From DATLGB01 sp964242305 (GTDB lineage: Bacteria; Actinomycetota; Thermoleophilia; Solirubrobacterales; Solirubrobacteraceae), in assembly GCA_964242305.1 (NCBI GenBank), contig CAXTBB010000022.1:5403-69402 (forward strand): 64,000 nt of DNA. The letters run 5' to 3'. The translations under genes and the position numbers were made by a program. Shown here piece after piece: positions 31,258 through 39,477 of the stretch; positions within the stretch are counted from its first letter, which is position 1; each line of letters begins with the position of its first letter. Below the pieces are notes generated by a model that saw nothing but the letters and a program-made list of their open reading frames with translations, was not told the origin of the DNA and made no database searches.

Positions 31258-33279
31258 GTGAGGGGAGTGGCGCTGTCGCTCGGGATGCTGCTGGCTGCGG
31301 CGACGACCGCGCACGCGACGACCACACTCGACCGCCGCATCGTGCCCGGCCCGACCGGTCCCGGCGGCTACACGCCGCTCGTCGACGGCCCTGGCGAACC
31401 CACCCAGACCGACCAGAGCCTCGCGAAGGCCTCCCCGGACCGGGCCGGGCGCCGCCGCTCTCTCCTCTCCTTCGCCCAGCTGTCGGACTTCCAGCTCGCC
31501 GACGAGGAGTCGCCGCTGCGCGTGGAGGTCTTCGACCAGGTCAACAGCGCGTTCAGCGCCGCCTGGCGCCCGCAGGAGGCGCTCATGCCCTACATGGTCG
31601 ATGCCGCCGTCCGTCAGGTCAACGCCAACCAGCGCTCCCCCATCCCCGCCGCCGGCGGCCGCCACGCCAAGCTCGCCTTCACGCTGCTCACGGGGGACAA
31701 CGCCGACAACCAGGAGGGGAACGAGGCGAGCTGGGTCAACCGCCTGCTGGAGGGCGGGAGGCTCGATCCCAACTCGGGCGTCATCACCGACCAGTCGATG
31801 CGGGGATCGGGCTGCCAGGGCGCCGACCGCGCCGCGCTCGCGAGGGAGGCGCCGAAGTACACGGGCGTGCAGGACTACGACGACTACGTCGAGTCCGGCA
31901 CCTTCTACGACCCCGATCAGCCGACCGCGCAGTGGGCGGGCTTCCCGCGCTACCCGGGCCTGATGGACCGCGCCCAGCAGCCGTTCACCGCGACGGGCCT
32001 GAAGGTCCCCTCCTACATCGCGCTGGGCAACCACGACGGGCTCGTTCAGGGCAACGAGGCCGCGACCAAGGCGCTGTCGGACCGGGCCACGGGCTGCGTG
32101 AAGGCGATCTCGACGGCCTTCAGCGCCGACCTCGCCGGGCTGACCGACTCGGTCCTCACCACCGACCCGACCAAGACGGTCATCGTCCCGCCCGACCCCG
32201 ACCGTGCGCCGGTCACCAAGCCCGAGTACCGCGCGCGCTTCGCCAACCGGCACGGCTTCCAGTTCATCGACGCCGCCGAGGCGACGGCGTCCCGCGGCGC
32301 CGCCAGCTACTACACCTTCTCGCCGCGCAAGGGCATCCGCTTCGTCGCGCTGGACACGATCGCCAACGCCGGCGTCATCGGCCCGGGCAGCGAGGGCAAC
32401 ATCGACGACCCGCAGTTCCAGTGGTTGAAGAAGGAGCTCGACAAGGCGGAGAGGGCGAACGAGCTCGTCTTCCTGTTCTCCCACCACGGCCCGCAGAGCC
32501 TGAGCACGAACATCGGCGACGAGGTCGCGGGCGCGTGTGATGACCCCGACCACCCGAGCAACGCCGGCTGCGACCTCGATCCGCGCAGCTCGACGCCGCT
32601 GCACCTGCAGGACGACCTCGTCAACCTCGTGCTCGCCCACCCGCACGTCGTCGCCTGGGTCGCCGGGCACTCGCACATCAACGACGTGCAGCTCTACAAG
32701 CAGGGCGCCAAGGGCTTCTACGTCGTGCGCACCTCCGCCGAGGCCGACTACCCGCATCAGGACCGCCTGCTCGAGCTGATGGACAACCGCGACGGGACGC
32801 TGTCGCTGTTCGGCACGCTGCTCGACAACGCGGCGCCCGCCGCCGCGCCCGCGTCCGGCTCGGCCGCCTCCCAGTTCACGCCCGACCAGCTTGCCTCCGT
32901 CGCCCGCACGCTCGGCTACAACGACCCGCAGGTCAACCGCGCAGCCGTCGGCGAGCCGTCCGATCAGAACGTCGAGCTCGTCATCCCCGACCCGCGTGGC
33001 ACGAAAGGGACTGTCCCCTCAGCGTCATTGCGCGTGAGCCTGCGGCCGCGGCGCGTGGTCGCCGGACGGCGCACCACCTTGCGCATCCGGGTCCGGCTCG
33101 CCGGTGAGGCGGTCCGGGGCGCGCGGGTGCGCCTCGCGAGCAAGGTGACGCGCACGAACCGGCGCGGGCGCGCGCGCTTGCGCGTCACGCTGCGCAGGCC
33201 CGGCCGCCGGGCGGTCAAGGTGCGCATCGGCAACGGGCGCGCGGTGGCCCGCTTCCGGGTCGTACATTCGGTGCGGTGA
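31258..33279 (+). CDS. Secreted metallophosphoesterase (PPA1498/TIGR03767-like)
   Basis: 673 residues from GTG 31258 (GTG 31267 also possible). Signal peptide MRGVALSLGMLLAAATTAHA. The calcineurin-like metal motifs are in order: FAQLSDFQLADEES, LTGDNADNQEGNE, IALGNHDG, FLFSHHGPQ, VAGHSHIND. The overall spacing with long insertions (~115-230) recalls the actinobacterial PPA1498 group. The C-terminal ~85 residues (SLRVSLRPRRVVAGRRTTLRIRVRL...) form an Ig-like/adhesion module. A shortened palindromic repeat is read in frame at the junction (TKGTVPS). TACGGT 8 nt before the GTG suggests a leaderless transcript. Coupled to the M16 peptidase gene by GTGA. Confidence 0.88.
   Translation: MRGVALSLGMLLAAATTAHATTTLDRRIVPGPTGPGGYTPLVDGPGEPTQTDQSLAKASPDRAGRRRSLLSFAQLSDFQLADEESPLRVEVFDQVNSAFSAAWRPQEALMPYMVDAAVRQVNANQRSPIPAAGGRHAKLAFTLLTGDNADNQEGNEASWVNRLLEGGRLDPNSGVITDQSMRGSGCQGADRAALAREAPKYTGVQDYDDYVESGTFYDPDQPTAQWAGFPRYPGLMDRAQQPFTATGLKVPSYIALGNHDGLVQGNEAATKALSDRATGCVKAISTAFSADLAGLTDSVLTTDPTKTVIVPPDPDRAPVTKPEYRARFANRHGFQFIDAAEATASRGAASYYTFSPRKGIRFVALDTIANAGVIGPGSEGNIDDPQFQWLKKELDKAERANELVFLFSHHGPQSLSTNIGDEVAGACDDPDHPSNAGCDLDPRSSTPLHLQDDLVNLVLAHPHVVAWVAGHSHINDVQLYKQGAKGFYVVRTSAEADYPHQDRLLELMDNRDGTLSLFGTLLDNAAPAAAPASGSAASQFTPDQLASVARTLGYNDPQVNRAAVGEPSDQNVELVIPDPRGTKGTVPSASLRVSLRPRRVVAGRRTTLRIRVRLAGEAVRGARVRLASKVTRTNRRGRARLRVTLRRPGRRAVKVRIGNGRAVARFRVVHSVR
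33007..33019. repeat. Short copy of the GGGACTGTCCCC palindrome inside the metallophosphoesterase gene
   Basis: GGGACTGTCCCCT at 33007-33019 matches the core of the 29-bp repeat found twice in fabH. It is translated as KGTVPS at the boundary between the catalytic domain and the C-terminal Ig-like module. Confidence 0.7.
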
Positions 33280-34502
33280 ACGACCTCGAGATCCACCGCC
33301 TCGCGCTCCCGGGCACGCGCGCGACCACCGTCCTCGTCGCCTTCGAGGCCGGCGCCCGGACGGAGCGCCCGGAGGAGAACGGCATGGCCCACTTCCTCGA
33401 GCACCTGGTCTTCAAGGGCGGCGAGTCCTACGACGACTACCGCAAGGTCAACGAGACGGCGGAGCGCATCGGGGCGGTCCTCAACGCGTACACGTCGCAC
33501 GACATCGTCGCCTTCCACATCACCTGCCGGGCCGAGGTGGTCGGCGAGGCGATCGACCTGCTGACGGACTTCGTCGGCCGGCCGAAGATCGACGCGGAGG
33601 AGCTCGACCGCGAGCGCGGCGTCGTCATCCAGGAGATCGCCCGCGCGCAGGACACGCCGTCCGTCGTCGCCGAGCACCTGATCGACCGCGCCGCCTTCGG
33701 CGACCATCCGCTCGGGCGCCCCGTGCTGGGGCCGGAGGAGCACCTGCGCACGTTCACGCGCGAGGCGATCGTCGCCTTCCGCGAGCGTCAGTGGGCGGGG
33801 TCGCGCGGCGGTGCGTTCCTGGCCGGCAACCTCGACCACCTGCCTGCTGACGACGTGCTCGCCGACGCGTTCGGGCGCTTCCCCGACATCAGCGCCAACG
33901 GCGGCTTCGAGCCGGCCACGCCGCTGGCGCCGGTCACGCTCGTCGAGGAGCGCGACTCCAACCAGTCGCACCTGCGCATGAGCTACCGGCCGTCCGTCGA
34001 CGTGACCTCGCTGGCCGACCGCGCGGCGCTGTCGGTCTACTCGACGCTGCTGGGTGGCTCGATGGGCTCGCGCCTGTTCGACGAGATCCGCGAGCAGCGC
34101 GGGCTCGCCTACTCCGTCTACGCCATCGCGCACGCGTACGCGGACACGGGGATCCTGCAGCTCTCGGCGGGCCTCGAGTCGGGCAAGTGCGTGGAGGCGT
34201 ACACGCGCATGCGCGAGATCGTCAACGAGCTGCGGGCGGACGGCCCGACGGAGGACGAGGTCGAGCGCGCGCGCTCCTACGCCGCCGGCCGGATGGTGCT
34301 CGCGTTCGAGAACACCAACGCCGTCGCCCGCCACGCCGCCTCCCAGAAGGTCCTGTTCGGCCGTGACCTGGACCCCGACGCCTCCATCGCCGCGCTGGAC
34401 GCGGTCACCCTGGAGGACGTCCGCCGGATCGCGACCGGCGTCTCGGAGGAGCTGTCCGTCGCCTGCGTCGGTCCGCACTCCGTGGCAGAGTTCACCGTGT
34501 GA
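33276..34502 (+). CDS. M16 family (insulinase/MPP-like) zinc peptidase
   Basis: 408 residues from GTG 33276, overlapping the preceding stop. Inverted zinc motif HxxEH at H39-H43 (HFLEHLVFKG), with the third ligand Glu at about 120 in RERGVVIQEIARAQD. The second M16 domain follows (SHLRMSYRPSVDVTSLADRAALSVYSTLLGGSMGSRLFDEIREQRGLAYSVYA), which keeps the R...Y pair that binds the substrate. No signal peptide, so cytosolic, like the mitochondrial-type processing peptidases of bacteria. Substrate unknown. Confidence 0.94.
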   Translation: MNDLEIHRLALPGTRATTVLVAFEAGARTERPEENGMAHFLEHLVFKGGESYDDYRKVNETAERIGAVLNAYTSHDIVAFHITCRAEVVGEAIDLLTDFVGRPKIDAEELDRERGVVIQEIARAQDTPSVVAEHLIDRAAFGDHPLGRPVLGPEEHLRTFTREAIVAFRERQWAGSRGGAFLAGNLDHLPADDVLADAFGRFPDISANGGFEPATPLAPVTLVEERDSNQSHLRMSYRPSVDVTSLADRAALSVYSTLLGGSMGSRLFDEIREQRGLAYSVYAIAHAYADTGILQLSAGLESGKCVEAYTRMREIVNELRADGPTEDEVERARSYAAGRMVLAFENTNAVARHAASQKVLFGRDLDPDASIAALDAVTLEDVRRIATGVSEELSVACVGPHSVAEFTV

Positions 34503-34855
34503 GCGCAACCGCCACGACTGAGCTGGATCGCACGGAGCTCGACGCCTACGTCCAACGGCTCGCCGAGCGCTTCCCCCTTCACCGCGCCTTCCTCGGCGGC
34601 GCCCGTGTGGCCGACGCCCGCGGCGCCGCCGTCCAGCGCGAGCGCGGGCCCGAGTACGTCCTCGTCCTGGTCAGCACGCACTTCGACGGCGTGCCGTGGC
34701 TCGAGCGCGTCTACCAGGCCACCTCGCTGTGGGACGGCTACACGATGGGCGGCCGGGCCGAGGTCCACTGCTACACCCCGGCGGAGTACGCGCGCAAGGT
34801 CCGCGCGCTGCCGGTGGTCCGGCAGACCGCCCGGTACGGGCTGACGCTGGTCTGA
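34499..34855 (+). CDS. Conserved hypothetical protein, possibly nucleotidyltransferase-fold-like
   Basis: 118 residues from GTG 34499, overlapping the peptidase stop. The middle EYVLVLVSTHFDGVPWLERVYQATSLWDGYTMGGRAEVHCYTPAEYARKVRAL resembles the second half of small nucleotidyltransferase-like (MNT-type) proteins, but the catalytic GS...DxD motif is absent. If related, it is an inactive version. Operonic with the metallophosphoesterase and M16 peptidase. Confidence 0.65.
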   Translation: MSATATTELDRTELDAYVQRLAERFPLHRAFLGGARVADARGAAVQRERGPEYVLVLVSTHFDGVPWLERVYQATSLWDGYTMGGRAEVHCYTPAEYARKVRALPVVRQTARYGLTLV

Positions 34856-34907
34856 ACGTCCAGTCTCCGGGTGTTCGCGCCAGCGATCCGGCATCCTGAC
34901 CGATGCA

Positions 34908-35609
34908 GTGATCGTGCCCATCCCCCGCCTCCTCCTCGCGCTGCTCGCCGCGCTCCTGCTGCTCAGTCCCGCGGGGGCCGAGGCAAAGTCCCACGCCGGC
35001 AAGCCGCACGCCGCCAAGAAGCACCGAAAGCACGCGGCCAAGAAGCGCCCGCACGCGGCGAAGAAGCACCGGCTGCGACCCACGGGCGACCGCGACCACG
35101 ACGGGCTGACCAACGCCTTCGAACGCCGCGCCAAGACCAACCCCCGCAAGACGGACACCGACCGCGACGGGCTTCCCGACGCCCTCGAGGACGGCGACGC
35201 CGACGGCCTGAACAACCGGGGCGAGCAGATGACGGGCATGGACCCCCGCAACCCCGACACCGATGACGACGGCATCCTCGACGGCGATGAGAACGCGGGC
35301 GTCGTGACCTCGGTCGCCGACGGCCTCGTCACCATCGCGCTGGCCAAGGGCGGCACGCTTGTCGCGGGCCTCGACGCCACCACGGACGTGCTCTGCTCCG
35401 GCGCGGCGGGCGACGACGGCGACGACGACAGCGCGTCCGACGACGACCCCGGAGACGACGGGGACGACGACGGCGGCGACGATGACGACGACACGCGCAG
35501 CGTCCTCCTGGCCGGCGGGTGCGCCCCGGCGGTGGGCGACGTCGTCTATGAGGCCGACGTCGACCCCGACGGCGGGCCGCTGCTGACGCTGGACCTGCTC
35601 GGCGCCTGA
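34908..35609 (+). CDS. Secreted thrombospondin type-3 repeat (calcium-binding) protein
   Basis: 233 residues from GTG 34908 (GTG 34914 possible). Signal peptide (IPRLLLALLAALLLLSPAGAEA). Then a Lys/His/Ala-rich stretch with repeated AAKKH units (residues ~25-55). Next come three to four TSP3 units (DRDHDGLTNAFE, DTDRDGLPDALEDGDADGLNN, NPDTDDDGILDGDEN), whose Asp side chains bind calcium. After a small domain there is a long Asp/Gly run near 170-195 and a last domain with one cysteine. Probably surface exposed, structural or adhesive. It ends convergent with nadA, 4 nt apart. Confidence 0.82.
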   Translation: MIVPIPRLLLALLAALLLLSPAGAEAKSHAGKPHAAKKHRKHAAKKRPHAAKKHRLRPTGDRDHDGLTNAFERRAKTNPRKTDTDRDGLPDALEDGDADGLNNRGEQMTGMDPRNPDTDDDGILDGDENAGVVTSVADGLVTIALAKGGTLVAGLDATTDVLCSGAAGDDGDDDSASDDDPGDDGDDDGGDDDDDTRSVLLAGGCAPAVGDVVYEADVDPDGGPLLTLDLLGA

Positions 35610-35613
35610 CGCG

Positions 35614-36591
35614 CTAGAGGCGGACCATCCGCTCGATGGGCAGCCGGGCGCGCTCCGCGAGTGCGTCCGGCACCTTCACGACCGGGGAGAGGTCCCGCAG
35701 GGTGTCGCGCAGCTTGGGCAGCGTGATCATCTTCATGTACTGGCAGACGGCCGCGCGGTTGGCGGGCAGGAAGGTGACGTCGGGGGCCGCCTCGCGCAGC
35801 GGGTGCAGCATCCCGGTCTCCGTGGCCACGATCGCGGTCGAGCCCGGCGTCGCGCCCCGCGCGTAGTCGAGCATCCCGCCCGTGGAGAGCATGAACACGC
35901 CGTCGGGGTCGACGTCGCCGGCTGCGACGTACTCCATCACCGAGGTCGAGCAGCCGCACTCGGGGTGGATGAGGAAGTCGGCCCCGGGGTGCTCGTCGCG
36001 CATCGCGCCGATGTCGCTCGGGCGGATGCCGGCGTGGACGTGGCACTCGCCGTCCCAGACGTGCATCGGACGGCCGGTCTGCTTCTCCACGAACGCGCCC
36101 AGGAACATGTCCGGCCCGAACAGGATCTCCGTGTCCGGCCCGTGCTCGCGGTAGATGTGCTCGACCACGCGGACGGCGTTGCCCGACGTGCAGCAGTAGT
36201 CGGTCTCCGCCTTGACCTCGGCGGACGTGTTGACGTACATGACCACCACCGCGCCGGGGAACTTGGCCTTCCAGGCGCGCAGCTGGTCGGCGGTGATCGA
36301 GTCGGCCAGCGAGCAGCCGGCGCCCAGGTCGGGCAGCAGGACCGTCTTCTCGGGGGACAGGATGGACGCCGTCTCGGCCATGAAGTGCACGCCGCAGAAG
36401 GCGATCACGTCCTGCGAGGCGGCCGCGGCCTGCTGCGAGAGGCCCAGCGAGTCCCCCACATAGTCGGCCACGGACTGGATCTCGGGCAGCTCGTAGTTGT
36501 GGGCGAGGATGACCGCGCCGCGCTCGCGGGCGAGCGCGCGGACCTCGTCCTGCAGGGCGATGGTGTTCTCGATCTCAAGGACGGGATTCAT
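35614..36591 (-). CDS. nadA: Quinolinate synthase A
   Basis: 325 residues. ATG 36591 overlaps the nadC stop (ATGA). Family blocks: ILAHNYELPEIQSVADYVGDSLGLSQ, FCGVHFMAETASILSPEKTVLLPD, GCSLADSIT, YVNTSAEVKAETDYCCTSGNAV, GECHVHAGI, HPECGCS and STGGMLDYA. The cysteines in these blocks include the [4Fe-4S] ligands. It condenses iminoaspartate with dihydroxyacetone phosphate to quinolinate, the substrate of NadC encoded just upstream. The usual iminoaspartate source NadB is not in the window. Confidence 0.96.
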   Translation of the reverse strand: MNPVLEIENTIALQDEVRALARERGAVILAHNYELPEIQSVADYVGDSLGLSQQAAAASQDVIAFCGVHFMAETASILSPEKTVLLPDLGAGCSLADSITADQLRAWKAKFPGAVVVMYVNTSAEVKAETDYCCTSGNAVRVVEHIYREHGPDTEILFGPDMFLGAFVEKQTGRPMHVWDGECHVHAGIRPSDIGAMRDEHPGADFLIHPECGCSTSVMEYVAAGDVDPDGVFMLSTGGMLDYARGATPGSTAIVATETGMLHPLREAAPDVTFLPANRAAVCQYMKMITLPKLRDTLRDLSPVVKVPDALAERARLPIERMVRL

Positions 36592-37427
36592 GGCGCGATC
36601 TCCAGGAGGAGCGACAGGTCGAGGGCGGGCGCGGAGTGCGTCAGCCATCCCAGCGAGACGAAGTCTAGCCCCTTTATGGTCGCGTAGACCACAACTGTCT
36701 CCGGACTGATGCCACCGCTCGCCTCCGTCCGCGCGCGGCCGTCGATGTGCGCGACCGCGGCGGCGATCTGCTCGGGCGTCATGTTGTCGAGCAGCAGCCG
36801 GTCCGCCTCCGCCGCCAGGGCCTCGTCGATCTCCAAGCCGTCGCGGACCTCGACCTCGACGGCCAGGTCCGGCCGGGCCGCGCGCGCGGCGCGCACCGCG
36901 GCCGTGATGCCGCCGCCGAGCGCCGCGTGGTTCTCCTTGATCAGGATCGCGTCGAACAGCCCGGTGCGGTGGTTGGTCCCGCCGCCGTGCACGACGGCCG
37001 CCTTCTCGAGCGCCCGCAGCCCGGGCGTGGTCTTGCGCGTGTCGAGGATCGTCGCCTCGCCGCCCGCCTCGCGCACGGCGCGCACCACCGACGCGGTCAC
37101 CGTGGCGACACCGCTCAGCCGCTGCAGGAAGTTCAGCGCCGTCCGCTCGGCGGTCAGCAGCGCCCGAGCGGATCCCTCGGCGCGCAGCACCACCGCGCCC
37201 GCCTCGCGCCACTCGCCCTCCGGCCCGCGCTCGAGCACGCAGTCCGGATCGAGGGCTGCGAACACTGCCGCGGCCACGTCGATCCCGGAGATGACCCCCG
37301 GCGCCTTCTGGACGATGGTGGCCACGCCGCGCGCCGCGGCCGGGACCGTCGCCTCCGTGGTCACGTCCCCCGTTCCCACGTCCTCGGCCAGCGCCTGCGC
37401 CACCAGTGCGTCGATCACCGGTTCCAC
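36588..37427 (-). CDS. nadC: Nicotinate-nucleotide pyrophosphorylase (quinolinate phosphoribosyltransferase)
   Basis: 279 residues from GTG 37427. Motifs: EDVGTGDVTT, ERTALNFLQRLSGVAT, ILDTRKTTPGLRALEKAAVVHGGGTNHRTGLFDAILIKENH, VEVEVRDGLEIDEAL and TEASGGIS. These include the PRPP and quinolinate-binding Arg/Lys/His residues. It converts quinolinate and PRPP to nicotinate mononucleotide. The start lies 13 nt inside the preceding unknown gene, and the stop overlaps nadA, so the three are co-translated. Confidence 0.96.
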   Translation of the reverse strand: MEPVIDALVAQALAEDVGTGDVTTEATVPAAARGVATIVQKAPGVISGIDVAAAVFAALDPDCVLERGPEGEWREAGAVVLRAEGSARALLTAERTALNFLQRLSGVATVTASVVRAVREAGGEATILDTRKTTPGLRALEKAAVVHGGGTNHRTGLFDAILIKENHAALGGGITAAVRAARAARPDLAVEVEVRDGLEIDEALAAEADRLLLDNMTPEQIAAAVAHIDGRARTEASGGISPETVVVYATIKGLDFVSLGWLTHSAPALDLSLLLEIAP

Positions 37428-37963
37428 CCCTCCTCGATGCGCGCGGCGATGTCGATGTCGCGGGCGGCGCGGATGTGCGGCTTGTCGATCTCGCGGGCGA
37501 CGTACCTGGCCACGAAGCGGGCGATCTCGCGGTCGATGCCGGCGACCCGCTGCAGCATGGTGGAGCGCAGCGCCGAGCTGGAGAGGTTGACCTCGACGTC
37601 CCGCCAGGTCGGCGGGGCGATGTCGACCACGACGCGCAGCGGGTCCTCGGCGCGCGCGTGGAGGTCCAGCCCGACCACGAGCCCGACGTCGAAGTCGTGG
37701 TGATCGGGCCCGAGGTGGATGCGCAGCTCCAGGGAGACCGGGATCGCCAGCCGGAAGCGGACCTCGTCACCCTCGAGCGGCGTGGCCGTGCCAGCGCCGG
37801 CCGCGCCCCGCGCGCGGACCTGGGCGATGCCGCCGGGGCCGGCCGCGATCGGTCCGAAGGCGATCGGGTCGCCCGCCAGCCGGCCGAGCGACGCCTCGAT
37901 GCGCTCGGCGGTGACCGCGAAGAAGAAGAACCGCTCGCCGAACTCGGCGTAGGTGAGGCTCAC
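37415..37963 (-). CDS. Conserved hypothetical protein of the nad operon
   Basis: 182 residues from GTG 37963, overlapping the decarboxylase stop (GTGA). Begins MSLTYAEFGERFFFFAVTAERIEASLGRLAGDPI. The middle is beta-rich (RFRLAIPVSLELRIHLGPDHHDFDVGLVVGLDLHARAEDPLRVVVDIAPPTWRDVEVNL), the end a helix (VAGIDREIARFVARYVAREIDKPHIRAARDIDIAARIEEG). The C-terminal pattern resembles a lipid- or membrane-associated BPI/SMP-like tail only weakly. I do not recognise the family. No signal peptide, no catalytic motif. Its tight coupling on both sides argues it is a real gene. Confidence 0.7.
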   Translation of the reverse strand: MSLTYAEFGERFFFFAVTAERIEASLGRLAGDPIAFGPIAAGPGGIAQVRARGAAGAGTATPLEGDEVRFRLAIPVSLELRIHLGPDHHDFDVGLVVGLDLHARAEDPLRVVVDIAPPTWRDVEVNLSSSALRSTMLQRVAGIDREIARFVARYVAREIDKPHIRAARDIDIAARIEEGWNR

Positions 37964-39477
37964 TCACACACCACGTAGATGCTGTCCAGATCCGGGTCGG
38001 CGGCGCCGTGCAGGCGGGCGCCGGCGCTGACCAGCTCGCGCAGGTACTCGATCGCCTCGCGGGTGACGCGCTCACCGGGCAGCAGCGCCGGGATGCCGGG
38101 CGGGTAGCCCGCGATCGACTCGCTCGACACGCGGCCCTCCGCGGCCACGATCCCGACCCGCTCGACCGGTCCCAGGAAGGCATCGCGCGGGCTCATGGCC
38201 ACCTCGTTGTGCAGCGCCCGCTGGGAGCGCGCCAGCGCCTCCGCCTCCCCCGGGCGCGAGATGCGCCCGATCGTCTCCGCGAAGTCGTAGGCGAAGCGGT
38301 CGAGATCCTCGACCGGCTGGGCGATGCCGAGCACGAGGACGACCGTCGCGTGAGTGGCCAGCTCCAGCTGGGCGTCGTAGCTCTCGCGGACGGCCGCGTA
38401 GACCTCGTAGCCGGTGCGGCCGGTCCCGCGCACGTCGATGACGACGCGCAGCGGATCCCAGGCCGCGACCCCCGGGCGGCCGACCATGTCCTCCCCCACG
38501 ACGGCACAGCCGGGGACGGCGTCGATCGCCTCGCGCAAAGTGGCGGCGGCCCGCAGCGTGCGGGTGAGCAGGGCCTGACCGTGCACGGACAGCTGGCGGC
38601 GGGCGGCGTCCAGCGAGCCCATCAGCAGCGCGCTCGGGGAGGTCGTCCGTACGAGCCGGACCGCGCGGCCGAGCGCGTCGATGTCCACCGCCCCGGTCGT
38701 CCCGACGTGCAGCATCGCCGACTGGGTGAGCGAGCCGACGATCTTGTGCGTCGAGGTCAGCGCGGCGTCGGCGCCGAGGCGCAGCGCGCTCTCCGGCACC
38801 GCCTCGTGGAAGCCGAAGTGCGGGCCCCAGGACTGGTCGACCACGAGCGGGACGCCATGGGCGTGGGCGACCTCGGCCAGCGCGGCGACGTCGGCGGCCA
38901 GCCCGTAGTAGGTCGGGGAGACCACGAAGGCGGCGCGGGCGGCCGGACAGGCATCCAACGCCTCGGCCAGCGCGTCCGGCGTGACCCCGTGAGCCATGCC
39001 GAGCTGGTCGTCGTAGGCGGGCGCGACGAAGCCGGGCCGGCCGCCGCTCAGCACCAGCCCGTCGATGACCGAGCCGTGCGAGTTGCGCTGGACGACGAGC
39101 GGCGCGCCGAGCGGCGCCAGCGCCAGGCAGAGAGCGTGGTTGCCCTGGGTGGCGCCGTTGGTGAGAAACCACGTCCGCGCCGCACCGTGCGCCTCGGCGG
39201 CCAGGCGCTCGGCCTCCTCGTAGGGCGTCGGCCGCGCCCCGAGGTCGATGCCTTCGATGTCCTGGGGGACGTCGAGCTGCAGCGCCATCAGCCCGATCGC
39301 GTTTATCAGGCCGCGGTCGGCGCCGCGGCCGCCCTTGTGACCGGGCACGTGAAAGCGCGTCGACCCGCGGAACCCGTACGCGACCAGGGCGTCGAGGTAC
39401 GGCGCGTTCGGTTGCTGAGTCCTTGTCGAGCCGCGGCCGCCGTCAGGCGGACGCGGGTCTACGGAGGGGTCGCTCAC
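37960..39477 (-). CDS. Orn/Lys/Arg decarboxylase-family PLP enzyme
   Basis: 505 residues from GTG 39477, overlapping the prfB stop (GTGA). After a ~25-residue Pro-rich start comes YGFRGSTRFHVPGHKGGRGAD, the family's GHK loop. Then TWFLTNGATQGNHALCLAL, VQRNSHGSVIDGLVLSGG, VSPTYYGLAADVAALAEVAHAHGVPLVVDQSWGPHFGFH. The PLP-lysine site is STHKIVGSLTQSAMLHV. The C-terminal domain carries PPGIPALLPGERVT. This is the short Bacillus SpeA (YaaO)-like form without the wing domain. It decarboxylates arginine, lysine or ornithine; which one cannot be told. Confidence 0.92.
   Translation of the reverse strand: MSDPSVDPRPPDGGRGSTRTQQPNAPYLDALVAYGFRGSTRFHVPGHKGGRGADRGLINAIGLMALQLDVPQDIEGIDLGARPTPYEEAERLAAEAHGAARTWFLTNGATQGNHALCLALAPLGAPLVVQRNSHGSVIDGLVLSGGRPGFVAPAYDDQLGMAHGVTPDALAEALDACPAARAAFVVSPTYYGLAADVAALAEVAHAHGVPLVVDQSWGPHFGFHEAVPESALRLGADAALTSTHKIVGSLTQSAMLHVGTTGAVDIDALGRAVRLVRTTSPSALLMGSLDAARRQLSVHGQALLTRTLRAAATLREAIDAVPGCAVVGEDMVGRPGVAAWDPLRVVIDVRGTGRTGYEVYAAVRESYDAQLELATHATVVLVLGIAQPVEDLDRFAYDFAETIGRISRPGEAEALARSQRALHNEVAMSPRDAFLGPVERVGIVAAEGRVSSESIAGYPPGIPALLPGERVTREAIEYLRELVSAGARLHGAADPDLDSIYVVCE

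Noticed and set aside
34499..34855. Calling this a nucleotidyltransferase or antitoxin
   Set aside because: The catalytic GS and Asp motifs are missing and no toxin partner is adjacent, so it is left as a conserved hypothetical.
35359..35586. Asp-codon repeats in the TSP3 gene as a CRISPR-like or DNA repeat array
   Set aside because: The GAC/GAT repeats are irregular and simply encode an acidic tract. No spacers or cas genes are seen anywhere in the window.
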